Positions 26,681-36,007 are shown, counted from the first letter of the stretch. The stretch: 64,000 nt of DNA from Sphingomonas sp. SUN019 (GCF_024758705.1 NZ_CP096971.1:558001-622000); one strand, 5' to 3'. Notes: a model not told the origin generated them from the letters alone. A program made the numbers and translations.

Positions 26681-27820
26681 CTAAATCAGGCTGCCGGGGC
26701 GGCGCATCGCGGCTTCGTAAAGCGCGGCGTAGCGTGCGATCATCTTGTTTTCGTCATATTCCGCGCGTGCTTTCACACGGTTGGCCGCGCCGACGGTTGC
26801 ACGGAGCGCGGCGTCCTTCACCAGCGGCAGCATCGCATCGCGCAGGCGGATTTCGCCGTGATAGTCGGTGACGAACGGGGCGTTTTCGGACGAGAGCATC
26901 TTCGGCACGTCGCCGACCGGGGGTGACACGACGGGCAGACCAGCGGCCATCGCTTCCACCACCGAAATCGGGAATTGTTCGGACCAAGACGAGAGCGCAA
27001 AAATGTCGAAATGCCGCATGAAGCGGTAGGGGCGATCGAGCAAGCCGGGCAGGATCACGCGGTCGTCGATCCCCATCGCCAGTGCGGCGCGTTCGATCTC
27101 GGCGCGTTCCGGTCCCTCCCCGACGATCACCAGCTTGAACTTTCCCGGCAGGCCGCCCGCGGCGCGGACGAGTGCGGGCAGATCCTTAACGGCGCGAAGG
27201 CCCGCGACGGTGCCGATGACGATGTCCTTGGGGCCGCGGACGAAGCCTGGGATCGCGCCCGGTTCCGGGTCTTGCGCGTAGAGATCGGTGGCGATGCCGT
27301 TGACGATGCGGTGGACGCGCGCGCGGGGTTGCTTCCACGTTTCCAGCGCGATCTTCTCCAGCGCCTCCGACGGCACGGCCAACGCATGCGCCGCGCCGAG
27401 CGCGAGGCGGCGGTAGATGTTGCGCTCGCGCTTCAGCCCGCGCGCTTCATCCTCGTTGAAACCGTCCTCGTGGTGGACGAGGCCGGGCGCCCCTTTGCCG
27501 AAAACGCGCCGCGCCATGACGCCGTCGATCGCGCCCCAATTATAGGTCAGCACCAGATCGAAGCGGCGCATGTACTTCGCGATCGCCTCGTACCGCGCGA
27601 CCGACGGGCGGCCGGTCAGCGGCGGCGCGTCCTGCGCGATTTCGTATTTTATGCCCTTGGCGATGCGGTCGCGGGCGGAGAGGTTGCCGGGCATTCCCGA
27701 CACGATCGTATGCCGCGCGCGATCCCCGAACGCGTTCATCAACCGCACCGCGCGCGCCTCCTTGCCCCCGAGATCGAAGGTCGAATGGAGGTGGAGGATG
27801 TGGGGTGGCAGCGACGGCAT
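26681..27820 (-). CDS. Glycosyltransferase family 4
   Basis: A 379-residue GT-B glycosyltransferase: HLHSTFDLGGKEARAVRLM at the N-terminus, a donor domain beginning IVIGTVAGLRAVKDLPAL, VIVGEGPERAEIE, and the EX7E-type region SWSEQFPISVVEAMAAGLPVV. It transfers a sugar from a nucleotide donor, but acceptor and sugar are unknown. The ATG has only a weak ribosome binding site. A glycosidase-like GH130 gene lies 286 bases upstream on the same strand, with an inverted-repeat element between them. Confidence 0.88.
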   Translation of the reverse strand: MPSLPPHILHLHSTFDLGGKEARAVRLMNAFGDRARHTIVSGMPGNLSARDRIAKGIKYEIAQDAPPLTGRPSVARYEAIAKYMRRFDLVLTYNWGAIDGVMARRVFGKGAPGLVHHEDGFNEDEARGLKRERNIYRRLALGAAHALAVPSEALEKIALETWKQPRARVHRIVNGIATDLYAQDPEPGAIPGFVRGPKDIVIGTVAGLRAVKDLPALVRAAGGLPGKFKLVIVGEGPERAEIERAALAMGIDDRVILPGLLDRPYRFMRHFDIFALSSWSEQFPISVVEAMAAGLPVVSPPVGDVPKMLSSENAPFVTDYHGEIRLRDAMLPLVKDAALRATVGAANRVKARAEYDENKMIARYAALYEAAMRRPGSLI

Positions 27821-27952
27821 CAGGCGTGACGGACCCGCGAATGTTGAGAATGTTGAGACGCTGGCGCGGTTTTTCGGGAGGTCTCAACTTTCGCGGATGG
27901 CCGGCTCATGCTTCTCCCATGACACAGGACGGGCGTTGTAGGACAGCCTCCG

Positions 27953-28100
27953 AATCCTCCCCCGCCAGGGCGAGGTGGCGCCGAAGGCGACGGAGGGGGA
28001 GGTCGGCGATGCGCTTGGATTGTGTCGCGTCCTCAAGCGTATCGCTTACCTCCCCTTCCGTCACGCTACGCGTGCCACCTCTCCCCGGCGGGGAAGGATT
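27953..28100. repeat. Inverted-repeat element with arms of about 50 bases
   Basis: The left arm (27,953-28,003) and right arm (28,048-28,100) are near-complementary; the arms begin AATCCT and end GGGGGAGGT on one side, with the mirror on the other. About 44 bases separate them. It sits between the GT4 gene and the GH130-like gene, both on the minus strand. It resembles intergenic palindromic repeats common in alphaproteobacteria. A stem-loop in the transcript may also limit read-through. Confidence 0.75.
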
Positions 28101-28106
28101 GCGAAG

Positions 28107-29240
28107 TTATTTGCCGATCGCGTTCTTTGGCATATGCGTGATCCGGCACGCCAAGTCCGCCTCGCCGCTCGCCACGATCCAGTGATCGCCAGCGTCGGCG
28201 ATGCCGGTCGTAAAGACGACGTCGTCGATATACATCTGGTCCTTCAGCGGCTCGGTGAGCGCTGGGTTCGGTTCGAGGAGCGCTTCGTGCTGCGTCCGTA
28301 CTGTCCGCCACGGCTCGTCCCTATCGAGCAGGGTCCAGTAGGTGCGGTAGATGCCAACGACGCCCGATGGCTCGACGCCGTGCCATAGGGTCAGCCAACC
28401 GTCCTTGGTTAGCACCGGCGGGGTGCCGCCGCCGATGCGGGCGGTGGCGGTGGTGGCGGCGTGCGGGCGGACGCCGGGGTGGTCGCTGGGTTTCCAGTGC
28501 AGCGCGTCGGGCGAGCTGGCGAGGTTGATCGACGGCCCGGCGCGCCATTCGCTGCCGGGCGGGTAGGCGAAATACAGGTCGCCGAGCGGGCGGGTCTGCG
28601 CCCAATATCGACCACCGATCAGCCCTTCGAATATCAGCATGTCCTTGTTCTGGTGATCGAGGACGATGCCTTCGAGACGCCAGTCGAGCGCGTCAGTGCT
28701 GGTGTAAAGCGTGGTCGAATGCCGTTCCGGGCTGACCGAGCATGTCGTCATCAAATAGCGGTCACCGACGCGGCTGATCCGAGCGTCCTCGACGCCGTAG
28801 CATTGGTATGGTGCGCGCGGAGCGATGGCGCGGTCGTAGTGAATCGCCTCGATGCGGCGGCCTTCGGAATCGAGTTCGACCGGCAGCAGCCACGAGAGCG
28901 AGGTCAGCGCCATCACCCGCCAGCCCCCGTTTTCCTTGGCCCCGCGCAGCATGAATTTTCGCGGGTCGGCGGTGTCGACCAGCCCGAGCGGCCACGGATC
29001 GAGGTGGTAACCGTCGTCCGCCCAGCGGATTGCGTGGATGTGGCCGTCGCGGATCGGATTGCGCAGCGCTTCGGCGACGCGGACCATCAGCAGCAGATTG
29101 CCGTTCGCTAGGCGCGTCATGCCGGGGTTGAACGCCCCGAGGACGTAGGTTTCGGCGTCGACCTTTCCCGCAGCAAGCGGGGAGCGGGTAAGGTCGATGT
29201 CGGCGGGGACGAGGATCAGATGGTCGAGGGGGAAGGTCAT
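28107..29240 (-). CDS. GH130-like beta-propeller glycosidase/phosphorylase
   Basis: A 377-residue protein resembling GH130 enzymes (mannoside phosphorylases and related): FNPGMTRLANGNLLLMVRVAE, GVEDARISRVGDRYLMT, IGGGTPPVLTKDGWLTLWHG and IDDVVFTTG. The GVEDAR and WHG segments are characteristic. No signal peptide, so it probably acts in the cytoplasm. I started at MTFPLDHL, since the residues before it are atypical. Near a GT4 gene it may act in synthesis or salvage of a mannose-containing glycan. Exact activity is uncertain. Confidence 0.72.
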   Translation of the reverse strand: MTFPLDHLILVPADIDLTRSPLAAGKVDAETYVLGAFNPGMTRLANGNLLLMVRVAEALRNPIRDGHIHAIRWADDGYHLDPWPLGLVDTADPRKFMLRGAKENGGWRVMALTSLSWLLPVELDSEGRRIEAIHYDRAIAPRAPYQCYGVEDARISRVGDRYLMTTCSVSPERHSTTLYTSTDALDWRLEGIVLDHQNKDMLIFEGLIGGRYWAQTRPLGDLYFAYPPGSEWRAGPSINLASSPDALHWKPSDHPGVRPHAATTATARIGGGTPPVLTKDGWLTLWHGVEPSGVVGIYRTYWTLLDRDEPWRTVRTQHEALLEPNPALTEPLKDQMYIDDVVFTTGIADAGDHWIVASGEADLACRITHMPKNAIGK

Positions 29241-29264
29241 TTCACGCGCTCGTCCGTGATGTAA

Positions 29265-29376
29265 GCACCTCCCCGGCGAAGGCCGGGGTCCAGTTTCGGC
29301 GTCGTCTAATAGTGAGGATATCGCGCGCCAACCAACGCGGCGCAACTGGGCCCCGGCGTTCGCCGGGGTGGTGCTT
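29265..29376. repeat. Inverted-repeat element with arms of 33 bases
   Basis: Left arm AAGCACCTCCCCGGCGAAGG onward (29,265-29,297) pairs with the right arm (29,344-29,376), 30 of 33 positions complementary, spacer 46 bases. It lies between the GH130-like gene and the alpha/beta hydrolase. The CCCCGGCGAA-CCGGGG core is a different family from the element near 28,000. Confidence 0.78.
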
Positions 29377-29411
29377 GAATGGTGATCTTGCGTGCATCCC
29401 CGACGAAATTT

Positions 29412-30284
29412 TCATGCAGCCGCGGGTTCCGCGGTGCGTGCGAGCAATCGGTCGATCGGCGCTTCGACCACCGCCTCCGTCAGCGTCGGCGCGTGGCCGA
29501 CGCCGGGGACGACGACCAGTTCGGCGTTCGGCAGCGCAGAGGCCATCCGCTCCGCGACCCCTTGGGACAATATGTCCGATCGTTCTCCGCGCACGACCAG
29601 CACCGGCACCGTACCCAGCGACGCCAACGCACGCCACATGTCCGGACCCGCCTCGTTCCCCGGCACGCGGAACGGTTCGGCGATCTTCATGTCATAGTCC
29701 AGCACGATGCGCCCGGCGCTGTTCAGCCGGTAGAGGCGCTTGGCCATCGCCAGCCATTCCTCGATCTGCCAGCCGGGATAGACGTCGCCGTTGCTTTCGC
29801 CGACATGGCGCGCGGCGTGCATCCAGGTCGGGAAATTGCTGGCACGGCCGACGTAGCTGCGGATGCGCGCGAGGCCCGCGGCGTCGATCTCCGGCCCGAC
29901 ATCGTTCAGCAGCGCCCCGGCGATCTGCCCCGGGAGGAGCCCGGCGAGCAGCATCGTCACGATCCCGCCGAGCGAGGTGCCGATCGATACGAAGCGGTCG
30001 ATGCCCTGTTCGGTCAGCAGCTTCGTCACGTCCTGCGCATAGGTGAGCGGGACGTAGGTCATCGGATCCTTGGAATACGCGCTTTCGCCGCGGCCGCGAA
30101 AATCGATCGCGATGACGCGGCGCGGCCCGGCCAGCCGTTCGGCCAGCACGGCGTAGTCTCGCGCGTTGCGGGTCAGGCCGGCCATGCAGATGATCGGCGG
30201 CAGGCTCGCGTCGCCGGGATAATCGCGCGCGTGGAGCCGCAACCCGTCGTTCGACCACCAATAGATGTCAGCCCACGCGGTCAT
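29412..30284 (-). CDS. Alpha/beta-fold hydrolase
   Basis: A 290-residue hydrolase of the epoxide-hydrolase/esterase type: MAGLTRNARDYAVLAERL, the DFRGRGES motif, nucleophile serine in GTSLGG, an Asp after VLVVRGERSD, and catalytic His in GVGHAPTL. No signal peptide. The substrate is unknown. It is divergent from selO, with nearly touching or overlapping starts, so the two promoters overlap the coding ends. Confidence 0.9.
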   Translation of the reverse strand: MTAWADIYWWSNDGLRLHARDYPGDASLPPIICMAGLTRNARDYAVLAERLAGPRRVIAIDFRGRGESAYSKDPMTYVPLTYAQDVTKLLTEQGIDRFVSIGTSLGGIVTMLLAGLLPGQIAGALLNDVGPEIDAAGLARIRSYVGRASNFPTWMHAARHVGESNGDVYPGWQIEEWLAMAKRLYRLNSAGRIVLDYDMKIAEPFRVPGNEAGPDMWRALASLGTVPVLVVRGERSDILSQGVAERMASALPNAELVVVPGVGHAPTLTEAVVEAPIDRLLARTAEPAAA

Positions 30285-30321
30285 GCTTGCACCTTTGGTT
30301 GCGCCCGCCCCATATCACCGG

Positions 30322-31680
30322 ATGCTTACAGACCCGCAAGCCTATCGACCCGAGGTCGCGTTATTGACGCTCGGGAATACTTTCTACGACGCGGTGTGCG
30401 CGGCGGATTTTCCCGAAACGCAGGTGCGGTTTCGGAACGATCGTGCGGCGGCGGAGGTGGGGCTGGACGGGTTGAGCGACGCGGAATGGGTGGCGCATTT
30501 CGGACGGTTCGCGCCGCTGACCGGCACGCTGCCCGAACCGCTGGCGCTGCGTTACCACGGTCATCAGTTCCGCGTGTACAATCCCGAGATCGGCGACGGG
30601 CGCGGCTTCACCTTCGCGCAGCTTCGCGACGATCGCGGGCGGTTGCTTGACCTGGGCACGAAGGGGTCGGGGCAGACCCCGTGGAGCCGGTTCGGCGACG
30701 GGCGGCTGACGCTGAAGGGCGGCGTCCGCGAGGTGCTGGCGAGCGAGATGCTGGAGGCGCTGAACGTGCCGACCAGCCGCAGTTTCTCGCTGCTAGAAAC
30801 CGGCGAGGCGCTGGAACGCGGCGATGAGCCCTCCCCCACCCGGTCCGCGGTGCTGGTGCGGATGAGCCACGGGCATATCCGCATCGGGACGTTCCAGCGG
30901 CTGGCGTATGAGCGTGACGAGGCGGGGATGCGCGCGCTGGTGCGGTATGTGCTGGCGAACCTGTACGGTGAGGACGGCGACGATCCGGTGCGGTTGCTCG
31001 ATCTGGTCGTGCAGCGAACCGCGGTGCTGGCGGCGCGCTATATGGCGGCGGGGTTCGTTCACGGCGTGCTGAACAGCGACAACATCAACGTGACCGGCGA
31101 GAGTTTCGACTACGGCCCGTGGCGGTTCGCGCCGACGTGGGATCCGGGGTTCGTGGCGGCGTATTTCGACCACGCCGGGCTGTATTCGTTCGGGCGGCAA
31201 CCCGAGGCGATCCATTGGGATGCGATGCAGCTGGCGGTGTCGCTGCGGCTGATCGCGCCGGCCGCGCCGATGATCGCGCTGCTCGAAGGATTCGGCGATC
31301 ATTATGGGCGCGCGATCACCGACGCGTTGTTGTGGCGGCTGGGACGGGTGCCGATCGACGCCGATACCGATCGCGCGCTGGTGCAGAGCCTGGAGCGGGC
31401 GTTGCGATCGAGCGGCGTCGGGATCGACCGGTTCTTCTTCGACGGTTTCGCGCAGGAGTTGCCGGAAGGCTATGGCGACGCGTGGGACGAAACGCGCGCC
31501 GCGATAGCGCCCTATGCCCACCGCACGGACCGCTCTCACGCTTTCTGGTCGGGGGAACCTTGCGCGATGCTGATCGATGAGGTCGAGGCGATCTGGGCCG
31601 GGATCGCGGATGCCGACGATTGGTCGGCCTTCGATGCGAAGGTCGCCGCTGTTCGGGCGTTCGGCAAGGCTCTGGACTAA
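30322..31680 (+). CDS. selO: Protein adenylyltransferase SelO (YdiU)
   Basis: A pseudokinase-fold enzyme that AMPylates protein Ser, Thr or Tyr residues. Diagnostic segments: LGNTFYDAV, LRYHGHQFRVYNPEIGDGR, LGTKGSGQTPWSR, the metal-binding SDNINVTGESFDYGP and FAPTWDPGFV. About 452 residues from the ATG beginning MLTDPQ; in-frame ATGs 13 and 19 codons upstream would overlap the divergent hydrolase gene, so I prefer the shorter form. No C-terminal selenocysteine-like motif is visible. Confidence 0.9.
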   Translation: MLTDPQAYRPEVALLTLGNTFYDAVCAADFPETQVRFRNDRAAAEVGLDGLSDAEWVAHFGRFAPLTGTLPEPLALRYHGHQFRVYNPEIGDGRGFTFAQLRDDRGRLLDLGTKGSGQTPWSRFGDGRLTLKGGVREVLASEMLEALNVPTSRSFSLLETGEALERGDEPSPTRSAVLVRMSHGHIRIGTFQRLAYERDEAGMRALVRYVLANLYGEDGDDPVRLLDLVVQRTAVLAARYMAAGFVHGVLNSDNINVTGESFDYGPWRFAPTWDPGFVAAYFDHAGLYSFGRQPEAIHWDAMQLAVSLRLIAPAAPMIALLEGFGDHYGRAITDALLWRLGRVPIDADTDRALVQSLERALRSSGVGIDRFFFDGFAQELPEGYGDAWDETRAAIAPYAHRTDRSHAFWSGEPCAMLIDEVEAIWAGIADADDWSAFDAKVAAVRAFGKALD

Positions 31681-31684
31681 TGGA

Positions 31685-31710
31685 GTCATCCCCGCGAAAG
31701 CGGACATGAC
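31685..31710. repeat. Short REP-like hairpin
   Basis: GTCATCCCCGC, loop GAAA, GCGGACATGAC: arms match at 9 of 11 positions. This resembles the GTCATCCCCGC-type palindromes common in high-GC genomes. It lies 17 bases before the astD start. Confidence 0.45.
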
Positions 31711-31726
31711 GGATAGAAGAGGGTTG

Positions 31727-33139
31727 ATGGCCGCCGAACTCGTTTCCTTCGAACCCGCGACGGGGGCGGAATTGTGGCGCGGCGCGATCGGCGATGTCGA
31801 TGGCGAGGTTGCGGCGGCGCGTGGCGGCTGGGCGACGTGGGCGGCGCGGCCGTTGACGTATCGGATCGAGACGCTGCGCCGCTTCGCCAATGTCGTGCGC
31901 GCCAAATACGAACCCTTCGCGGACTGTATCGCGCGCGAGACGGGCAAGCCGTTGTGGGAGGCGCGGACCGAGATCGATTCGGTGATCGCCAAGGTCGATA
32001 TCTCTGCCGCGGCCTATTCCGAGCGCAGCGCGCAGCGGCGGCTGGATTCGCCAATGGGCAGCCGGATGGCGCTGCGGCACAAGCCACACGGCGTGCTGGC
32101 GGTGCTGGGGCCGTATAATTTTCCGGCGCATCTGCCGAACGGCCACATCGTGCCCGCGCTGATCGCGGGCAATGCGGTGGTGTTCAAACCGTCCGAAAAG
32201 ACGCCAGCCACCGGTGCGATGCTGGTCGATTGCCTGCGCGAGGCGGGCGTCCCGGCGGACTGCATCCGGCTGGTCATCGGCGGTCCGGCGGAGGGCAAGG
32301 TGCTGGCGGCGCATTCCGGCATCGACGGGTTGCTGTTCACGGGCTCCGCGCGCACCGGCCTGGCGCTCAACCGCGCCTTTGCGGAAAAGCCCGAGAAGAT
32401 CCTCGCGCTGGAGATGGGCGGCAACAATCCGATCGTGGTGTGGGACACGCCCGATCTGTACACGGCCGCGGTGCTGGTCATCCAGTCGGCCTTCACCAGC
32501 GCGGGGCAGCGCTGCACCGCCGCGCGGCGGCTGATCGTCGACCAGAGACTGTACGACCCGCTGATCGCCGAGCTGAACAAATTGCTCACCCGGCTGATCG
32601 TCGGCGAACCGCACGCCAAGCCGCAGCCGTTCATGGGGCCGGTGATCGACAACGAGGTCGCCGATCAGCTGACCGAGAGCTTCCTCGCGCTGCTGATGAA
32701 GGGTGGCCGCCCGATCCGCCATCTGGAGCGGACGATCGACGGCCGCCCGTTCCTGCGGCCCGGCGTCATCGATGTGACCGACATGGCCGATCGCCCCGAC
32801 ATGGAATTGTTCGGTCCGATCCTGCAGGTGATCCGCTGCGACGATTTCGACGCGGCGATCGCGGAGGCGAACAACACGCGCTACGGCCTGTCGGCGTCGC
32901 TGATCAGCCAGACGCCCGCCTTGTACGACCGGTTCTGGGCCAATGCGCGCGCGGGCATCGTCAATTGGAACAAGCCGACAAACGGCGCGTCTTCGTCCGC
33001 GCCCTTCGGCGGTATCGGCTGGTCGGGCAATCACCGGCCGAGCGCTTATTATGCGGCCGATTACTGCGCCTATCCGGTGGTGAGCAACGAGGCCGATGCG
33101 GCGCGCGCGTCGATCGGCATCGGCCTTGCCGACAGCTGA
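31727..33139 (+). CDS. astD: Succinylglutamate-semialdehyde dehydrogenase-like
   Basis: A 470-residue aldehyde dehydrogenase with the AstD pattern: GPYNFPAHLPNGH (Asn131), Glu229 in LEMGGNNP and the nucleophile Cys263 in SAGQRCTAARR, which closely fits AstD, the fourth step of the arginine succinyltransferase pathway. The other ast genes are not in the window, so it may serve another aldehyde. GAAGAGGG lies before the ATG. Confidence 0.88.
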   Translation: MAAELVSFEPATGAELWRGAIGDVDGEVAAARGGWATWAARPLTYRIETLRRFANVVRAKYEPFADCIARETGKPLWEARTEIDSVIAKVDISAAAYSERSAQRRLDSPMGSRMALRHKPHGVLAVLGPYNFPAHLPNGHIVPALIAGNAVVFKPSEKTPATGAMLVDCLREAGVPADCIRLVIGGPAEGKVLAAHSGIDGLLFTGSARTGLALNRAFAEKPEKILALEMGGNNPIVVWDTPDLYTAAVLVIQSAFTSAGQRCTAARRLIVDQRLYDPLIAELNKLLTRLIVGEPHAKPQPFMGPVIDNEVADQLTESFLALLMKGGRPIRHLERTIDGRPFLRPGVIDVTDMADRPDMELFGPILQVIRCDDFDAAIAEANNTRYGLSASLISQTPALYDRFWANARAGIVNWNKPTNGASSSAPFGGIGWSGNHRPSAYYAADYCAYPVVSNEADAARASIGIGLADS

Positions 33140-33160
33140 CCTCTCCGTAGAAAGACTTTC

Positions 33161-34099
33161 ATGGCCGGCGGACTCGTAGCGCTTCTGGACGATATCGCCG
33201 GGATGGCGAAGCTGGCGGCGGCGTCGCTGGATGATGTGGGGGCCGCCGCGGCGAAGGCCGGGACGAAGGCCGCGGGCGTGGTGGTCGACGATACCGCGGT
33301 GACCCCGCGCTACGTCGTGGGCCTGAGCCCTGCCCGCGAACTGCCGATCATCTGGAAGATCGCGCTGGGGTCGCTGCGCAACAAATTGCTGTTCCTGCTG
33401 CCCGCCGCGCTGCTGCTGAGTGCGTTCGCACCGTGGGCGGTCACGCCGCTGCTGATGATCGGCGGCGCGTATCTGTGTTTCGAGGGCGCGGAAAAGGTGA
33501 TCCATGCGCTGACCGGGCACGGCGACGGCGCGGAGGAAGTCGCCGCCGCCAGTCCTGAGGAACTGGAGAAACGCCAGGTCGCGGGCGCGATCCGCACCGA
33601 TTTCATCCTGTCGGCGGAGATCATGGCGATCGCCCTGAACGAAGTGTCGGATCGGCCGATCGTGACGCAGGGCGTGACGCTGGCGCTGGTCGCGCTGGTC
33701 ATCACGGTCGGCGTGTACGGCGTGGTCGCGATGATCGTGAAGGCGGACGACGTGGGGCTGCATCTGGCGCAGCGCCAGTCGAGCGCGACGCAAGCGATCG
33801 GCCGCGCGCTGGTGAAGGGCGTGCCCTATCTGCTGAGCGCATTGTCCGTGATCGGCACTGCGGCGATGATCTGGGTCGGCGGCGGGATTCTGCTGCATGG
33901 CGCGGAGGTGCTGGGCTTTGCGGGACCGGCGCACTGGCTGCACGAGGTATCGGACCACGCCGGCGCGGCGACCGCGGCGGTCGGACCCGCCGTGGCGTGG
34001 ATCGTCACCGCGATCGGATCGGGCATCGTCGGGCTGATCGTCGGCGGTATCATCGCGTTTGTGGTGACCGCGGTCGGCAAGGCGCGCGGGAAGCACTGA
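33161..34099 (+). CDS. DUF808 (YedI-like) inner-membrane protein
   Basis: A 312-residue membrane protein: the N-terminal ALLDDIAGMAKLAAASLDDV and GVVVDDTAVTPRYV motif mark DUF808. It has several hydrophobic helices (LLFLLPAALLLSAF, TLALVALVITVGVYGVVAMI, TAIGSGIVGLIVGGIIAFV). The family is widespread with no firm function. It follows astD after 21 bases and may be cotranscribed. Confidence 0.9.
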   Translation: MAGGLVALLDDIAGMAKLAAASLDDVGAAAAKAGTKAAGVVVDDTAVTPRYVVGLSPARELPIIWKIALGSLRNKLLFLLPAALLLSAFAPWAVTPLLMIGGAYLCFEGAEKVIHALTGHGDGAEEVAAASPEELEKRQVAGAIRTDFILSAEIMAIALNEVSDRPIVTQGVTLALVALVITVGVYGVVAMIVKADDVGLHLAQRQSSATQAIGRALVKGVPYLLSALSVIGTAAMIWVGGGILLHGAEVLGFAGPAHWLHEVSDHAGAATAAVGPAVAWIVTAIGSGIVGLIVGGIIAFVVTAVGKARGKH

Positions 34100-34204
34100 T
34101 CGCGTCCGGCCCGATGCGCCGAGCATCGGTCGCCGCAGCGTACGAAAAGTGTCATCGATCCGCTGTACTCCTGAGACCAGGGCCGATCCGGGGAGGAGCA
34201 CGCG

Positions 34205-34585
34205 ATGCAGATCGACGGTGAGTCACTTGTCGTTCAGACCGGCCAGGTCGAACCCGTGCCGTTTCCCATCCCCGGGGCGACCGAAGGCGGAGTGACCGCC
34301 ACATTGGTCAACGTCGACGCCGATCGCGGCCTGGTCACGACGATCATTCATATCGAACCCGGCGCGCGTATTCCCGCTCATTACCACAATGACGGTCCGG
34401 AGGCGCATTACGTGCTGAGCGGCGACTTCATCAACGCGGGCGAAACGCTCATGCCCGGCGCGTTCGTAACACATCCGACCGGGGTGGTTCATGGCCCGCA
34501 TGAATCGCGAACGGGGTGCAGCATCCTCACGTTGCAGAGCGCCTATGTCGATCCGGCGAACCCGGATTTCCATATTGTCGAATGA
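34205..34585 (+). CDS. Cupin-domain protein
   Basis: A 126-residue single-cupin protein: metal-binding motif IPAHYHNDGPEAHYVLSG and second motif HPTGVVHGPHES, with His and Glu ligands visible. Small cupins bind a metal and act as dioxygenases, isomerases or sensors; which one applies cannot be read. GGGGAGGAG precedes the ATG by six bases. Confidence 0.85.
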   Translation: MQIDGESLVVQTGQVEPVPFPIPGATEGGVTATLVNVDADRGLVTTIIHIEPGARIPAHYHNDGPEAHYVLSGDFINAGETLMPGAFVTHPTGVVHGPHESRTGCSILTLQSAYVDPANPDFHIVE

Positions 34586-34673
34586 TCGCGCGGCGGCGGC
34601 GCGAAAGCTGGGCTAGGGCAGCGCCAAGCAACAGTCGGTTGTCGCGTAGCCCCCAAAAGACCATTTGCTGCGC

Positions 34674-35465
34674 ATGGCGACACTTCTCGATCCCGATGCG
34701 CGTGGGCGCGTCATTCTCGTCGGCGCAGGTCCGGGTGATCCGGGGCTGCTGACCGTCCGCGCGGTGGAGGCGCTCCGTGCCGCCGATGTGGTCGTGCATG
34801 ATGGGTTGATCGACCCGCGCGTGCTGGACATCGCGCCGCCCGCGGCACAGCGTATCTCGGTGGCCAAGAAGCGTGCGCGGCACACGTTGCCGCAGGACGC
34901 GATCAACGCGCTGATCGTGGCGCACGTCCGCACCGGGGCGATCGTTGTCCGACTGAAGGGCGGCGATCCGTTCATCTTCGGCCGCGGCGGCGAAGAGGTG
35001 GAGGCGGTGCGTGCGGCGGGCCTCCCGGTCGAGGTGATCCCCGGGGTCTCGGCAGCGCTCGGTTGCGCGGCGGAGGCGATGTTGCCGCTGACGCACCGCG
35101 ATCATTCCAGCGCGGTCAGCTTCGTTGCGGGACAGTGCAAGGGTTTGTCGGAACAAGATTGGTCGGGCCTCGCCGGGCAAGGCCGGACGCTGGTGATCTA
35201 CATGGGCGTGGCGACCGCCAACGACATCGCCGATAAGCTGATGGCCGACGGCGTCGCGCCCGACATGCCGGTGGCGGTGCTGGAAAAGGGCACGCTGGCC
35301 GGGCATCGCGCGCTGAAGACCTTGCTCGCCGATCTCGGTCCGATGGTGACGCGCGAGGGCGTTCAGAGCCCGGCGATCATCGTCGTCGGCGAGGTCGTCG
35401 AACTGTCCGATGCGGAAGATAAACTGGCCACCTGGGCGAAGGCTGCGGAGAGTTTGAGCGCATGA
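34674..35465 (+). CDS. cobA: Uroporphyrinogen-III C-methyltransferase
   Basis: A 263-residue SAM-dependent enzyme making precorrin-2 for siroheme. Motifs: ILVGAGPGDPGLLT, VRLKGGDPFIFGRGGEE, EVIPGVSAAL and QGRTLVIYMG. Single-function (no CysG dehydrogenase part). It starts an operon with DUF2849, cysI, DUF934 and cysH, and siroheme is the cofactor of CysI, so this supply role is clear. The ATG is three codons after an in-frame TTG. Confidence 0.94.
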   Translation: MATLLDPDARGRVILVGAGPGDPGLLTVRAVEALRAADVVVHDGLIDPRVLDIAPPAAQRISVAKKRARHTLPQDAINALIVAHVRTGAIVVRLKGGDPFIFGRGGEEVEAVRAAGLPVEVIPGVSAALGCAAEAMLPLTHRDHSSAVSFVAGQCKGLSEQDWSGLAGQGRTLVIYMGVATANDIADKLMADGVAPDMPVAVLEKGTLAGHRALKTLLADLGPMVTREGVQSPAIIVVGEVVELSDAEDKLATWAKAAESLSA

Positions 35466-35758
35466 AACTGCTGACCGGAAACGACCTGCCGACCGGCGAT
35501 GTGACGTGGTGGACCGGCAGTGGCTGGTCGCGCCATGTCGAGGATGCCGCGGACGTCGGGGACCAGGGCGACGCCATCGCCCACGCCGAGGAAGGCGCGC
35601 GCCGCGTCAACGCACCCTATGTGATCGACGCCGCCGCCACCCCCGAAGGCCCCCGCCCCGCCCACATCAAGGATCGCATCCGCGCGCTCGGGCCAACGGT
35701 GCGGCCCGACCTGACGCTGAAGCCTGCGGACCCGGAGGCAGGAAGTTGGGTGATATGA
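35462..35758 (+). CDS. DUF2849 protein
   Basis: A 98-residue protein typical of DUF2849: KLLTGNDLPTGDVTWWTGSGWS, then EDAADVGDQGDAIAHAEEGARRVNAPYVIDA. Its start overlaps the cobA stop (ATGA), so it is coupled. The family occurs between cobA and the sulfite reductase gene in alphaproteobacteria and is thought to have a minor role in sulfite reduction; the biochemical role is unknown. Confidence 0.9.
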   Translation: MKLLTGNDLPTGDVTWWTGSGWSRHVEDAADVGDQGDAIAHAEEGARRVNAPYVIDAAATPEGPRPAHIKDRIRALGPTVRPDLTLKPADPEAGSWVI

Positions 35759-35760
35759 TC

Positions 35761-35988
35761 GTTCACGCGAAGGCGCGAGGGCGCGAAGAAGGAAAGAAGA
35801 TGGTTCGCGCAGAGACGCGGAGGCGCAGAGATGGCGTGCTTGCCGCGCAGCGGCGACTATCATCGCTAGCCGAATCCATTTCGTTTTCCGCTGACCCGGA
35901 CGATTGCCGCGCGTACGACACCTCTGCGTCTCTGCGCCTCTGCGCGAACAAACTTTTTCTCTTCGCGCCCCCGCGCCTTCGCGTGAAC
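35761..35988. repeat. Large inverted-repeat element between DUF2849 and cysI
   Basis: Left arm (35,761-35,830) and right arm (35,922-35,988) are imperfect inverted copies of nearly 70 bases, with a 91-base spacer. The arms begin GTTCACGCGAAGGCGCG and carry GCGCAGAG units. The element splits the sulfur operon and could affect its read-through. This arm family differs from the others in the window. Confidence 0.8.
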
Positions 35989-36007
35989 AAACTCACGGGA
36001 CCGACCC

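Noticed and set aside
31316..34201. A 961-codon open frame on the minus strand across selO, astD and DUF808
   Set aside because: Arg/His/Asp-rich shadow of three well-supported genes, with no recognisable domain.
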